From Hyalella azteca (taxonomy: Eukaryota > Arthropoda > Malacostraca > Amphipoda > Hyalellidae): a stretch of 64,000 bases of DNA. The stretch covers positions 78,297-142,296 of the forward strand of contig NW_025931526.1 of assembly GCF_000764305.2 (NCBI RefSeq), given 5' to 3'. The notes beneath the pieces are model-generated. The model ran no database searches. It was not told where the DNA came from and saw only the letters and a program-made list of their open reading frames with translations. A program made the translations under genes and the position numbers. Shown in pieces: positions 44,001 to 53,329 of this stretch. How positions within the stretch are numbered: position 1 is the stretch's first letter; the number at the start of each line of letters is the position of its first letter.

Positions 44001-46108
44001 CGACGAGATCCTTGGTTACGAGAAGTTTGGTGCAGCGGGCTGCATTTGGTTGTCAGACGTCACCCTTGACCGGGACTCCGGGCAAGCCGCGTGCCAAGCA
44101 AGGGGCGGCAACTTGGCAGTTCTTGACACGACTGACAAGTACGACGCTGTTGCCAATCGGCTGCTGGCTATACGTAAGATACATTTCTTTTTATAATATA
44201 TTTCATATATTTCGTTACACTTCAATTCTCACATTAATTAAAGAAGTTATAATGTAAGCTATTTGTGAAATAGACCATTTAAATGAATGATTTGGTCACA
44301 AATTTAGCGTATCTAATAATAATTTTAAAGACGAGCCAACAATGTACCACCCTATGACAGTGTAGCTCAGTGTATCTGCTGTTACAGTGTAGCTCCGTGT
44401 ATTTGCTGGTACAGGGTAGCTCAGTGTATCTGCTGGTACAGTGTAGCTCAGTGTATCTGCTGGTACAGTGTAGCTCAGTGTATCTGCTGGTACAGTGTAG
44501 CTCCTGTCTCTTATACACATCTAGATGTGTATAAGAGACAGGTGTAGCTCAGTGTATCTGCTGCTACAGTGTAGCTCAGTGTATCTGCTGCTACAGTGTA
44601 GCTCAGTGTATCTGCTGCTACAGTGTAGCTCAGTGTATCTGCTGGTACAACACAGCGTGGGCACGCAGCACGCGCATTACTGGAGTGCGCATCAATGAAG
44701 TAATCAATGGCCGGCGACGGTTGAAAGCGACTTCGATTTACCTTCAAATTTGCCTAGCATGAAATCGTGCACTTGATCTTCACCTGAACTTGCTGCTTCA
44801 TTAGTGTGCCGAAATTATCTTTAAGATTTTATGCGCAAGGTGCGAAATAAAATGAAAGAGACTCGATGTACATAGATTACCCACAATGAAACTAAATGAA
44901 TTAAAATTACAAATGGCCGATTTATTCAAGTGTTTCTTCCGTACGTAAGATCGTGCAACTGAGTGTTTCATTCATGCTTCTAGTGGGTGCGTATGAATGA
45001 ATTCCGCACACGCGATAAACGACCGGCCACATCGATGCGCGGCAAGTCATTCATAAAATAAAATATTGAGCACCGGCACGCAATGAATAGAATAGAATAG
45101 AAATGTCGGCACTGAAGAAATAGGCCCATATGGCCTGTTGCCGATTCTTGAATTTTTCGTGACTTGATTCACAAGGGATCCGGCCTTTGGAACCCGATCT
45201 TTCCATAACTGACGATTGATTGAGATAGCTGCTGGACTTATTGCCTGGTCCGTAATTTGCTAGGCATTTTAAGTCTGAAAATATGCTCCTGCATAGCTTC
45301 GTCTAGTCTATTCTAGAAGGCGTTCATACTCGGAGCGTCAACGATGTCATTGGGGAGGCTGTTCCACATGTCGGTGACTCGAAGCGAGAAGAAATGTTGT
45401 CGTATGGATGTGTTACAACGCAGTTTTTTTAGTTTATAGCTGTGGCCCCTGGTGTTGGTTCTTGTTTCAAATTCTAGTAATCCTTCTGGGACCTTGTATA
45501 AGCCATGAGTATACTTGTAAGCTTCAATGAGTTCCCCACGCAGACGTCGATAACTGAGGCTTGGAAGCTTCATAATCTTTAATCTTTCCTCATAGGACTT
45601 GCCTTTCAAGCCCGGAACTATCCTTGTTGCGCGTCTTTGAACACTCTCTACTAAATTTTTGTCCTTTTCAAATTTCGGTGACTACACGACCTGTCTCTTA
45701 TACACATCTAGATGTGTATAAGAGACAAGGTATGGTCTTTACGAATAGAATGATACGTGTCTTGATGTTGTAGGATGATATTTGTAGGAGGAGATAGATT
45801 TTCTAAAGTACCCGTTTTTAGCAGTTTTATATGAATTTCACGTTTTCTATCAATTTTAATTTAATTAATTTCCTCCCATACAGAACCGAAGCCCGGCCAC
45901 CACTGGGTGGACGCCTATTATACCTTTAATTCCCGCTGGTTGGCGCTGGCTACAAATGACATATGTGACAGGACCCTGGGCCCCGGGACAGCCAGCTTTC
46001 ATGGCGGGCGCTCATGCCATCATGAACAGCGACATGAACTTTATGCTAGCCAACCAGTGGGGCTCAGCCAAGTACAACTTCGTGTGCCAGATGCCCGCCA
46101 AGTGGTAA
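34891..46108 (+). CDS. Secreted C-type lectin with apple/PAN-like N-terminal part; four exons, last exon frame-broken
   Basis: The protein starts with a signal peptide (MHFLLLFVTLGGVLGG). It then has a Cys-rich segment (CVTSC..TSATCYGVAY...SGVCHI) like an apple/PAN fold. Next comes a C-type lectin domain: EKFGAAGCIWLSD, AACQARGGNLAVL, then WRWLQ, WAPGQP and FVCQ near the end. C-type lectins bind glycans or other ligands; here the calcium/sugar motif (EPN or QPD) is not evident. Exon phases 1-1-1 agree. The inner disulphide cysteines of the fold are absent (AHAIM and NQWGSA where Cys is usual). In the last exon the spliced frame gives HHWVDAYYTFNSRW, but the lectin continues in another frame from WRWLQ on, so a one-base shift exists or the exon is misassembled. 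Total about 240 residues. Confidence 0.82.
35015..35152 (+). repeat. 27-bp minisatellite made of the lectin exon 1 end plus donor (5 units)
   Basis: Unit acccctgctttgt|gtgagt plus acacgtag. The first is the real junction (acccctactttgt). All five keep gtgagt. Confidence 0.95.
35156..36804. other. Lectin intron 1, nothing recognised
   Basis: AT-rich, no repeat or transposon terminus seen. Confidence 0.5.
36805..36996 (+). CDS. Lectin exon 2, Cys-rich apple/PAN-like segment
   Basis: Completes Cys, then QCVTSCRTSATCYGVAYGPM and later SGVCHIATQPQVPSG and LIRGRVDS, phase 1 to 1. The spacing C..SC.....C....Y..........C.I resembles PAN/apple repeats. GC-rich relative to the introns. Confidence 0.85.
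37139..37318. repeat. 65-bp tandem repeat (2.7 units)
   Basis: gctgccgtgacttgtgaggg, ctgactatcttacgtctggc and cggcgtggtgccacaggaat repeat. The tail ggtgccacaggaatgtcgtg also recurs at 37600. Confidence 0.9.
37855..37925. repeat. Short palindrome around an attaattataat centre
   Basis: aaataaaccacattattaat pairs with the following ataatgtggttta; a further inverted fragment follows. Confidence 0.8.
38019..39121. mobile_element. 1.1-kb TTAA-flanked MITE (piggyBac-like ends)
   Basis: Both ends read TTAAGGGGACCGGCTACCCT inwards. TTAA is the piggyBac target. Inside are only short frames and low-complexity ggggagg. Partial relatives are at 45728, 48258 and 53330, so it is a family. Confidence 0.92.
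39122..40019. other. Lectin intron 2, nothing recognised
   Basis: 39456-39871 has open frames on both strands, rich in g or c runs, without family resemblance. Confidence 0.4.
40020..41312 (-). CDS. LTR-retrotransposon gag with start of protease (truncated polyprotein)
   Basis: A 430-codon frame. Residues about 10-85 are a highly charged coiled coil. About 95-265 resemble the capsid-like gag domain of Ty3/gypsy-type elements. Two CCHC zinc knuckles follow (CLRCNKPGHIAKFC and CFNCGSIGHFSRFC), then the beginning of an aspartic protease with DTGA. The frame ends soon after, and no reverse transcriptase or integrase is found further left, so the element is truncated. It lies antisense in lectin intron 2. 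It is placed with LTR 41474-42358, which sits at its 5' side. Confidence 0.9.
   Translation of the reverse strand: MNWQELRDYVKERKVEYRRSEEEERELRKLELTREGARERAEQEIEREKRAHERDLRALELEKLKLQDERQAREAQLELARLQANSNPTNSSGSRSVIKLAGYKDGEDVSIYLNTFEKVKEANQWSDTIAVTALLNGFANTKVSFFLNTLPLESTYAEIKHQIVKTFGYTIYDYQSRFRNAKQKSGSFRQFVLYLRENFSKMCQIAEVNNDVKKMEELLLKDQILRAAERPLAEYSKERDIFRRDLDSVIEMADNFQAIHRPPKPASSDVNARMSSVCLRCNKPGHIAKFCRSKSGGSPNDVPSIQSATHGAPSNDTNEKKCFNCGSIGHFSRFCPEKRKSEPDQKSGDVRLSRKDDTFNVNASLSNPDYNSYLPISNGTCNGKSVKVLRDTGATAVVVRRSLVPSPSSSGGPNYISDILYECPKMRYNH
41440..41473 (-). other. Probable tRNA primer-binding site of the LTR element
   Basis: On the minus strand the bases right after the LTR end read tttggtggccagtatgggga; the tgg matches a tRNA 3' CCA end as in retroviral-type elements. 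Confidence 0.5.
41474..42358 (-). mobile_element. 5' LTR (885 bp)
   Basis: On the minus strand it begins TGTCGCACCG and ends GTTCGTCACA, i.e. TG...CA. It stands between flanking DNA and the gag leader. No second LTR is present in the window, so the 3' part is lost. Confidence 0.75.
42359..42777. other. Lectin intron 2, nothing recognised
   Basis: AT-rich flanking sequence. Confidence 0.5.
42778..42922. mobile_element. 145-bp MITE with GGGCCATACTTTCAAAA ends
   Basis: ggggccatactttcaaaact and ttttgaaagtatgggccc are inverted ends; the interior aagtgaacgtaagtactta and gaacttacgatttcttaact also pair in part. Relatives at 10470 and 50250. Confidence 0.9.
42923..43574. other. Lectin intron 2, nothing recognised
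   Basis: AT-rich sequence. Confidence 0.5.
43575..43725. repeat. About 35-bp tandem repeat (4 units)
   Basis: ggacataactactaaacata plus actactttttgcaa repeats with slight changes. Confidence 0.88.
43997..44173 (+). CDS. Lectin exon 3, first half of the C-type lectin domain
   Basis: After gggttgaag it reads GCDEILGYEKFGAAGCIWLS then SGQAACQARGGNLAVLDTTD and ends LLAI plus one base at gtaaga. CD...GC is the extra N-terminal disulphide of long-form domains; AAC is the first core cysteine; GGNLA and the acidic turn are typical. Confidence 0.92.
44350..44650. repeat. 27-bp minisatellite (about 11 units) broken by an adapter
   Basis: Unit cagtgtagctcagtgtatct plus gctggta. Units left of the adapter mostly have ctggta, units right have ctgcta, so the two sides may come from different places in a longer array. 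Confidence 0.93.
44504..44541. other. Residual Nextera mate-pair junction adapter (artefact)
   Basis: Two inverted 19-bp Tn5 mosaic ends inside the 27-bp array. Confidence 0.98.
45080..45665 (-). mobile_element. LINE 3' end with reverse-transcriptase C-terminus
   Basis: The minus-strand frame 45609-45313 reads RRLRGELIEAYK, then TNTRGHSYKLKKL and FFSLRVTDMWNSLPNDIVDA, the familiar C-terminal end of CR1/jockey-group ORF2. The element ends at an attct tail (gaatagaatagaatag on plus) near 45085. The left 120 bases match 18210-18385. Confidence 0.85.
45691..45727. other. Residual Nextera mate-pair junction adapter (artefact)
   Basis: Inverted Tn5 mosaic ends lacking the last base. The sequence jumps from LINE to a fragment of the TTAA MITE here, a likely false join. 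Confidence 0.97.
45728..45868. mobile_element. Fragment of the TTAA MITE family
   Basis: ggtatggtctttacgaatag through tagattttctaaagtacccg is nearly identical to 38876-39000. It starts exactly at the adapter. Confidence 0.85.
45884..46108 (+). CDS. Lectin exon 4, end of C-type lectin domain, with frame break
   Basis: Between ccatacag and TAA 46106-46108. The frame ending at that stop reads WRWLQMTYVTGPWAPGQPAF and YNFVCQMPAKW. The frame required by the phase 1 splice gives QPKPGHHWVDAYYTFNSRW and would run on to 46161. The switch lies near tggttggcgctgg (about 45945), where one extra T would explain it. It could be an assembly error, since an adapter lies 157 bases upstream. Confidence 0.75.
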   Translation, partial: NRSPATTGWTPIIPLIPAGWRWLQMTYVTGPWAPGQPAFMAGAHAIMNSDMNFMLANQWGSAKYNFVCQMPAKW

Positions 46109-46114
46109 CTCAAA

Positions 46115-46997
46115 TTCTGGTTTTACTTCATCTGTTAATTGGCGTTTTAACGGAGCTTTGATAACGCATCCAATGGTCTTTTTCTTCCTTTATTGGTGTT
46201 TTAAAGGAGCTTTGAAAACGCATCCAATGGTCTACTTCTCTTCTTCTTTTAATTGGTGTTTTAAAGGAGCTTTGAAAACGCATCCAATGGTCTTATTCTT
46301 CTTTTAATTGGTGTTTTAAAGGAGCTTTGAAAACGCATCCAATGGTCTTCTTCTCTTCTTCTTTTAATTGGTGTTTAAAGGAGCTTTGAAAACTCATCCA
46401 ATGGTCTTTTTCTTCCTTCAATTGGTGTTTTAATTGAGCTTTGAAAATGCATCCAATGGTGTTCTTCTCTATTCAATTGGTATTTTGAAGGTGCTTTGAA
46501 AACGCATCTAATGGTCTTCTTCTTCTTCTTTAAATTGGTGTTTCAAAGGAGCTTTGAAAACGCCTATAAGAGTCTTCTTTTTCTTTTGATTGGTGTTTAA
46601 AAGAAGATTTGAAAACGTTTCCAATGGTTTTCTTCTTTTAATTGGTGTTTTAAAGGAGCTACGAAAACGCATCCAATCTTCTTCTTCTTTTAATTGGTGT
46701 TTTAAAATAGCTTTGAAAACGCATCCAATGGTCTTCTTCTTCTTCTCTTAATTGGTGTTTTAAAGGAACTTTGAAAACGCATCCAATGGTCTTCTTCTTC
46801 TTTTAATTGGTGTTTTAAAAGAGCTTTCAAAACGCATCCAATCTTCATCTTCTTTTAATTGGTGTTTTACAATAGCTTTGAAAACGCATCCAATGGTCTT
46901 CTTCTTCTTTTAGTTGGTGTTTTAAAGGAGCTTTGAAAACCCATCCAGTGGTCTTCTCTTTCTTTTGATTGGTGTTTTAAAGGAGCTTTGAAAACGC
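46115..46997. repeat. About 55 to 60-bp minisatellite (about 15 units) after the lectin stop codon
   Basis: Unit aattggtgttttaaaggagc, tttgaaaacgcatccaatgg, then a variable ttcttc tract. It starts within ten bases of the stop, so the 3' UTR may include it. It resumes at 49329 after the hAT insertion. Confidence 0.93.
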
Positions 46998-47388
46998 CAG
47001 GGTTGGCAATGATTAAATCAAAATGATTAAATCATGTGATTAAATCACTTGATATTTTATAAAAAAATCATGATTTTTTTATTTTTTGCTGTTTTCATAT
47101 ATTTAAATATATTGAGTGGCAGTCTTTAATTTATATTGAGGTATTGTTAATCATGGTTTAGTATAAATGTACTATGAAAGACAAATTGGTATATAAACTT
47201 GTTGCCTTTAGTGTGTATTAGGTTCCAATAAATTGAATGTTTTTGGTACAGAGACATCAAGTATGCAATACATTGTACGTAGCTAGCAGCTTAGCTAATT
47301 CTTATAAGGCTATAAGTAGTCTTTAACTATTTGACTATTTGTTAAATATTAATTAAACTATACAATTTAAATGTGTTAGCTAGCTTAT

Positions 47389-48020
47389 ACAGGGTGGGGC
47401 AGAACTGATTGATCAGTTTTGAGGCAAAATAAAAGAGTAATGGAGCTACGTAAAGAAGAAAGTTTATTTTCCTCAAGATTAGCATAACATACCATTTAAA
47501 ATACTTATGTTTTGGAGGAAGGAAGATGGGGGCCGTTAGCTGCAACACACTGTTGAGTCGTTCTCGGAAGTTTCCTACAGCACGTTCACACATATGGCAA
47601 GGTATGGCCATAACCTCTGCTGCAGTAATCCGTTCCCTTAGCTGTGGTAGTGTGTGAGGGCGACTTCTGAACGTAGGGTATGATGGCGACTCTTTTAGCT
47701 GTCCCCAAAGAAAGAAATCGCAAATGCTCAAATCAGGTGACCTTGCAGGCCACTGTAAATCACCCCTCAAGATCGTGACACCAGACGTCCGTGAAACATG
47801 CGTTTCAAAACATTGAGTGGCATTCAGGCTGTGTTAGCTGTAGCCCCATCCTGCTGGAACCACACGTCTCTGAATGCTTCATTTTCAACAATGTTTTCCA
47901 TCATGGGCTGCAAGAAATTTTGCAACATTGCAGCATAGCGATCAGAATTCACTGTTACGGTTACTCCCTCTTCTGAGAACGACTCCAACAGTGTGTTGCA
48001 GCTAACAGCCCCCATCTTCC
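47389..48020 (-). pseudogene. Tc1/mariner-superfamily transposase, broken
   Basis: From high to low coordinates the minus strand shows VTVNSDRYAAML, then VWFQQDGATA (second catalytic Asp), then after a frame change QWPARSPDLSICDFFLWG (third catalytic Asp) and RNFRERLNSVLQL. Frame shifts and stops separate the parts. The N-terminal DNA-binding region is absent. A terminal repeat tacagggtggggcagaactg is at 47389 next to TA. Confidence 0.85.
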
Positions 48021-48054
48021 AGATATTGTTTTCAAAACATAAGTATTCTAAATG
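47975..48054. repeat. Inverted copy of the transposase 3' end (mate at 47490-47575)
   Basis: caacagtgtgttgcagctaa and cagcccccatcttcc here are the reverse complement of ggaagatgggggccg and ttagctgcaacacactgttg at 47522. The shared stretch is about 75 bases. It is unusual for a mariner element and could reflect misjoining. Confidence 0.85.
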
Positions 48055-48055
48055 N

Positions 48056-48238
48056 ATGAAGTAGATACGGGATGAAGTAGATACGGGATGAAGTAGATAC
48101 GGGATGAAGTAGATACGGGATGAAGTAGATACGGGATGAAGTAGATACGGGATGAAGTAGATACGGGATGAAGTAGATACGGGATGAAGTAGATACGGGA
48201 TGAAGTAGATACGGGATGAAGTAGATACGGGATGAAGT
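48056..48238. repeat. 16-bp minisatellite between an N and an adapter
   Basis: Unit atgaagtagatacggg, 11 to 12 copies, near-perfect. It is bounded by a single N (48055) and by a mosaic end (48239), so its placement is doubtful. Confidence 0.9.
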
Positions 48239-48257
48239 CTGTCTCTTATACACATCT
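48239..48257. other. Single Tn5 mosaic end (artefact)
   Basis: CTGTCTCTTATACACATCT, half of the mate-pair junction. It produces the contaminant peptide MCIRDR on the minus strand. Confidence 0.97.
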
Positions 48258-48746
48258 TCTAAAAAACGCCATCTTAAAAAAATTATAACTCCAACAGTTT
48301 TCAAGCTACGGCAATGAGAGACATACCATTCGATTTGTAAAAACAATACCTAGCGACTCTAGAGACTTTTTTTTAATATGTGCATGGTTTGACTTATATA
48401 TGGGAGGGGGAGGAAGGTAGGGGGGTAAAAATGTGAAATAATGGGAAAAACGCGAAAAAAACGATGAGGAAAATCAAAAATCGGGGCTCTACAGTCGCTA
48501 GATATTGTTGTTACAAATCGAATGATATGTGTCTCGACATTGTAGCATGTGATTTGCAAAAGTTATAAATTTTTTTAGAGTACCTCTTATATGCCGTTTT
48601 CTATTAATTCCACGTTTTCTTTCTTTTTTTTTAAATTTACATGAACAAAAAGGTCTTACATTGTGTTCTACATATGTGTACCAAGTTTCAAAACGATCCG
48701 TCTGTAAACAAAGAAGTTTTGTTGGAGGGTAGCCGGCCCCTTTAAG
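48258..48746. mobile_element. Partial copy of the TTAA MITE family
   Basis: caacagttttcaagctacgg, gacataccattcga and the end ggagggtagccggccccttt aag match the right half of 38019-39121. The left half is absent. Confidence 0.88.
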
Positions 48747-49389
48747 TAAAATATAAAGGCTTTATCTATAAATGTAGCGATAGCGCTGTAGCGGCAAAAC
48801 CTCGTATCGCTACTTAAATATGTAGCAGGCGCTACCGCTACCGCTACATTGCCTTAAATGTAGAGCCGCTACCGCTACCGCTACTGAAAATGTAGCGCGC
48901 TACTGCCCACCTCTGGCTATCAGCTACCTATCCGTTATGTGACTCTTCAATGTTTAGAAGATCTGCATTCTTGAAGTGTTTTTGTATATTGAAGCCAGTT
49001 AAATGGTCAATATTTAGCTCATTACCTTGCTCCATACAAACTTTACAAAGCTAATGAATAGATTTATCAATAATTGTTTACCCAAAAATCCCTAAGTGGT
49101 AAGCACCACCTTGGCCTGTTGGCCATTATTGAAGGCAATAAGTGCCCTTTTTAGCCATCCATTATGATCCATATACTGTTATTGTTAGTAGGCTAATTCC
49201 AACATAAAAAATAACACTTCAAAAAGACAAAAAAAGCTGAAAAAATAAATAAAAAAAATCATGAAAAAAAAAACAAAAAAATAATTGATTTTTTGATTTT
49301 TTTTAAATCAAAAAAATCACCAACCCTGGAAAACGCATCCAATGGTCTTCTTTTAATTTGTGTTTTAAAGGAGCTCTCAAAACGCGTAC

Positions 49390-50249
49390 ATGTAGCCCAA
49401 AGACATGAAATAGTTTGGGGAGCAGCACAGCGGGATGTCGTTGGAACATTTAAAGGACCAGTGACCCTATGTCCGTCATCCCACCTTCGATGAATTATGA
49501 ATTTGTTATCTGCCAGAGATATTTAAAGTACTAAAAATTAACTAAAGAATTTTCAGACTAATTTAAAATCTGGTAAACAATTAACTCAATTATAAATAAA
49601 TACATATTTGTTCATTAATTTGAATGTCATTAATCTGCTTATTGGAAAGTACCATTGATTCTGATGTTACTTTAAAGTTTCTTTCCTAAATGAAAGACTG
49701 GGTTTTATTTAACCGTCAATATTCTTGTACGGTTGAGGACATAAAGGCTTGATTCCGAGATAATTTAACCGGTACCGAATTTATAGCCTAGTGAATGGGA
49801 TGCAACGTGATTAATAAAGTTCTGATAACGATGAGTGGAAATTCGGTTGCATGATTAACCTGCAAAAATGATCTATTCGATAAATGAAAAAAATTAAAGT
49901 TAACTGAAAGCATCGTTTTTTAACTTTTCAACTTCGAACTTCTTGAATCGATAATGCAATGACAACGAAATGCAATATGTTACATGCTAATCTTGACATC
50001 AGGAATGAAACCAAGTTCTTTTTTTAAACGTAAACGGAAACAAAAATTCTACAACAGCATTTGAATTTATTACGCAATTATAACTAACTAAAAAATGAAT
50101 AAATTGGGACGGAAGAACGCGACTCGAATCTGATGTAAATAGGCGTTCGAGCATTAATTCTGCACTATAAACTTTGCGTGAATGCATTAAGTTTGCTGGC
50201 TGCTCATTATATTTAACAATGATGGAGTGTAACTACAATGGATCTGTTC
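49390..50249. other. No gene seen
   Basis: AT-rich intergenic sequence after the last unit of the lectin-flank array. Confidence 0.5.
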
Positions 50250-50396
50250 CTTACTTTCGAAAAGTTAAGAGATCGTAAGTTCAGCAGCCAATCATTGACG
50301 GCCTTTCAAGCAAAATCCACCAGTCATGGACAAGAAAATAGAGCGTATATATAAGTACTGACGTTCACTTAGCAAGTTTTCAAAGTATGGCCCCAT
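50250..50396. mobile_element. GGGCCATAC-type MITE, inverted copy
   Basis: ttactttcgaaaagttaaga to tttcaaagtatggcccc is the reverse complement of the element at 42778, with about 85 to 90 percent agreement by eye. Confidence 0.85.
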
Positions 50397-50504
50397 AGTG
50401 CAATAATTTCACTGCACGCCATCCAAGAGAAATGTTTTCATGCCATATATTCTGAGCTAGAGTGCCTATGTTTACCTGTTATGTAGATCACTCAGGGTTT
50501 AGAG

Positions 50505-51205
50505 TGTACATAGAGTGTAGGTATAAACCCTAACCCTGTCAACGATTTAGGCTGTTAACCCTAACCCTGTCAACTGTTTAGGCTGTTAACCCTAACCCTG
50601 TCAACTATTTAGGTTGTTAACCGTAACCCTGTCATCTGTTTAGGCTGCTGACCCTAACCCTGTCAAATATTTAGGCCGTTAACCCTAACCCTGACAACTA
50701 TTTAGACTGTTAACCCTAACCCTGTCAACAATTAAGACTGCTAACCCTAACCCAGTCAACTATTTAGACTGTTAACCTTAACCCTGTCAAGTATTTAGAC
50801 TGTTAAACCTAACCCCGTAAACTATTTAGACTGTTAATCCTAACCCTGCCAACTATTTAGACTGTTAACCCTAACCCAGTCAACTATTTAGACTGTTAAC
50901 CCTAACCCTGTCAACTGTTTAGACTGTTAACCCTAACCCTGTAAATTATTTAGACTGTTAACCCTAACCCTGCCAACTATTTAGACTGTTAACCCTAACC
51001 CAGTCAACTATTTAGACTGTTAACCCTAACCCTGTCAACTATTTAGACTGTTAACCCTAACCCTGTCAACAATTTAGACTATTAACCCTAACCCTGTCAA
51101 CTGTTTAGACTGTTAACCCTAACCCTGTCCCCTATTTAGGCTGTTAACCCTAACTCTGTCAACTATGTAGGCTGTAAACGCTGAGCCTGCCAACTATTTA
51201 GACTA
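50505..51205. repeat. 31-bp minisatellite with CCCTAACCCT core (about 22 units)
   Basis: Unit ttaaccctaaccctgtcaac plus tatttagactg. aaccctaaccct equals two vertebrate-type telomere repeats in a 31-bp unit. Arthropod telomeres usually use TTAGG, so this is not a telomere by itself. Confidence 0.94.
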
Positions 51206-52560
51206 GTCACCCGACCTGAGGCTCGCCCAGAGCGACTGTCGCGCAAAGTTTGCGTTGCAGTACCGCACAAAACTTGATGCTTGTGGAAGTGCTTGCACTA
51301 TTTAATATATTCCGCGCACATTAAGTAAGATAACTTGCAAGACAATTGGGTCTAACACGCATCAAAAAACACAGCTGTGGTAATGAATCAGCGAACGTAA
51401 AAGATCTTCGCTAAAAAGTATATCAGTAATGCCACGACTGAAAAACTTTTCGTTGAATTCGTCCACTCATTGAATACTGTTGCCTATTATTGTTGAATAT
51501 TAGTCAATTACCGGATGCTTATAAGAAGATTCACCTATTATTTCAAGAAGTGCAACGTTGAATGTTTATCAAACAAGTATATCCGATCTTAAATACTTAC
51601 CTTACCTGTACACTCGATCTTAAATTCTTATCTTACGTTTTCACGATATGAATAAATTGGTTGTGTGTATATTTCTTGTATTTATTTCATTGACGGAATC
51701 TTTCTTCAGGTGACATAGGCGATAGACTCAAGACAAGTTCCGAGCACCGTCTTATTTGTTATCTAATATAGGACGTTCAATCAATAATTTTAATCTTCCT
51801 CAAAGACAACTCCCGTACAGTCTAAATTCTACAAATTTCCCTGCAGGATAGTTTGGCAGACCTGATGTACAATAATAGCCCAAGAGTAGGAGAGTCTCCC
51901 ACAAAATCACCCCATCATGATCTGGCAGGACGAAGTGTCGTGGTCAACGTGTTTGACGTACAGCATTACATTGCTTACGTCACTTACACATGACACTCAG
52001 AGACATGTGTGGGTCGTCCAAATGATGACTTATATTCTGCACGGAGCGCTGATAAGTCCATTTTTAGGCTAAACTTGGTGTGCATGACCCACACAAGGGC
52101 AAAATGTAGGTCGCTGTTTGGACATACTATCACTCATTTATCTGAATAGACCGACAAAACAATTAACAGAAGTAAACCATGACCATATATTAATATTTCC
52201 TTGAGTTACCTTCGCAATATATACAAATATTTCCTTGAGTAATACAATACTCAATATATACAAATATTTTCCCCCGCAACTCATTTTATACGAACGAAAG
52301 GAAATTACCAGTTGATCCTGAAAGGTGGGTAACTCAGCAGTTACCCACCAACCCGAACTTATTATTATCCATGTCAATTCATTCATCAGCATTAGCATGT
52401 ACCAAGTGTGATTTAAAATATTTACATAACTGTAATTGCCTATGTGATGTGCACGGCCTTTAAATTATTATTGGACTCTTCGAGACAAGAGACATTACTT
52501 CGTCTGTAATGCTGGAAAATGATAATCAATTGTAAGACGTTAGCGCCCTCTGATTACTCG
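51206..52560. other. No gene seen
   Basis: Short inverted motif caacgaac-type sequences only; ggtgggtaactcagcagttacccacc at 52323 is a near-perfect palindrome. No coding region recognised. Confidence 0.45.
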
Positions 52561-52561
52561 A

Positions 52562-52700
52562 TTGTGACTGCAGTCGCCTGCGGTGCAGTGGTGAGAGACT
52601 CAATCTCTGACACCCAGCTCCCTGGTTCGAGTCCCACTGAGGACAAGTTCTTCCGGGAAGCTCAGCTCATGGTCAACTCAGCCATTCATCCAACTCTGGT
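52562..52700 (+). mobile_element. tRNA-derived SINE head (candidate)
   Basis: A-box-like tgcagtggtgagagactc and B-box ggttcgagtcc at tRNA spacing. The T arm does not pair, so it is not a functional tRNA. A caa microsatellite at about 52880 could be its tail. Confidence 0.55.
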
Positions 52701-53081
52701 TAAGAAATGAGTACCTGGCTTGTTCAGGGTGTTGTGTAATGCAATATAACGACTCTGGCGAGTCAGCGAGTCATTGATGGTCGTAGAACTAACAGTGGAG
52801 ACAAGTGGGCCCAGAAAAACTGACCCATCACCCCCACCTCCCCTCCCTATAGTCGCCACAACCAGTATAGTCTATTACAACAACAACAACAACAACAACA
52901 CTCGACTGTGATGCTTAATCATACCAACCAGTTCTAACGTACAAGTAAACGCTACGCATGATCTAGACCTTCAAGTCCCCAGACACGCTCGAACGTTAGG
53001 TGGGCAGCTCGCACCGATCGCTTGACGCGAGCTTCTATCAACGGATGCAAACAATACATGCAGATTGTGGAAAGAAATGGT

Positions 53082-53300
53082 CCTACTGAGAGTCAATAGT
53101 CCTACTGAGAGTCTATAGTCCTGCTGAGAGTCAATAGTCCTACTGAGAGTCAATAGTCCTACTGAGAGTCAATAGTCCTACTGAGAGTCAATAGTCCTAC
53201 TGAGGGTCAATAGTCCTACTGAGAGTCAATAGTCCTACTGAGAGTCAATAGTCCTACTGAGAGTCAATAGTCCTACTGAGAGTCAATAGTCCTGCTTTAG
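53082..53300. repeat. 19-bp minisatellite (about 11 units)
   Basis: Unit agtcctactgagagtcaat. Confidence 0.95.
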
Positions 53301-53329
53301 TCCCCCCGTGGGCAATAGTCCCCCCGCCA

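Larger units (their letters stand above)
46998..49328. mobile_element. hAT-type transposon (2.3 kb) with 8-bp target duplication
   Basis: Ends CAGGGTTGGCAATGATT and its imperfect inverse (aatcaccaaccctg) are flanked by the direct repeat gaaaacgc at 46990-46997 and 49329-49336, inside a minisatellite unit. No hAT transposase is seen; the interior carries a mariner-type pseudogene, an array and a MITE fragment. It is non-autonomous or a nested composite. Part of the interior may be misassembled (N at 48055, adapter at 48239). Confidence 0.9.

Noticed and set aside
50505..51205. Telomere or chromosome end
   Set aside because: The TTAGGG-like hexamers occur only as pairs inside a 31-bp unit, with unrelated sequence on both sides.
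52562..52640. Functional tRNA gene
   Set aside because: A and B boxes are present but the T and acceptor arms do not pair; a SINE is more likely.
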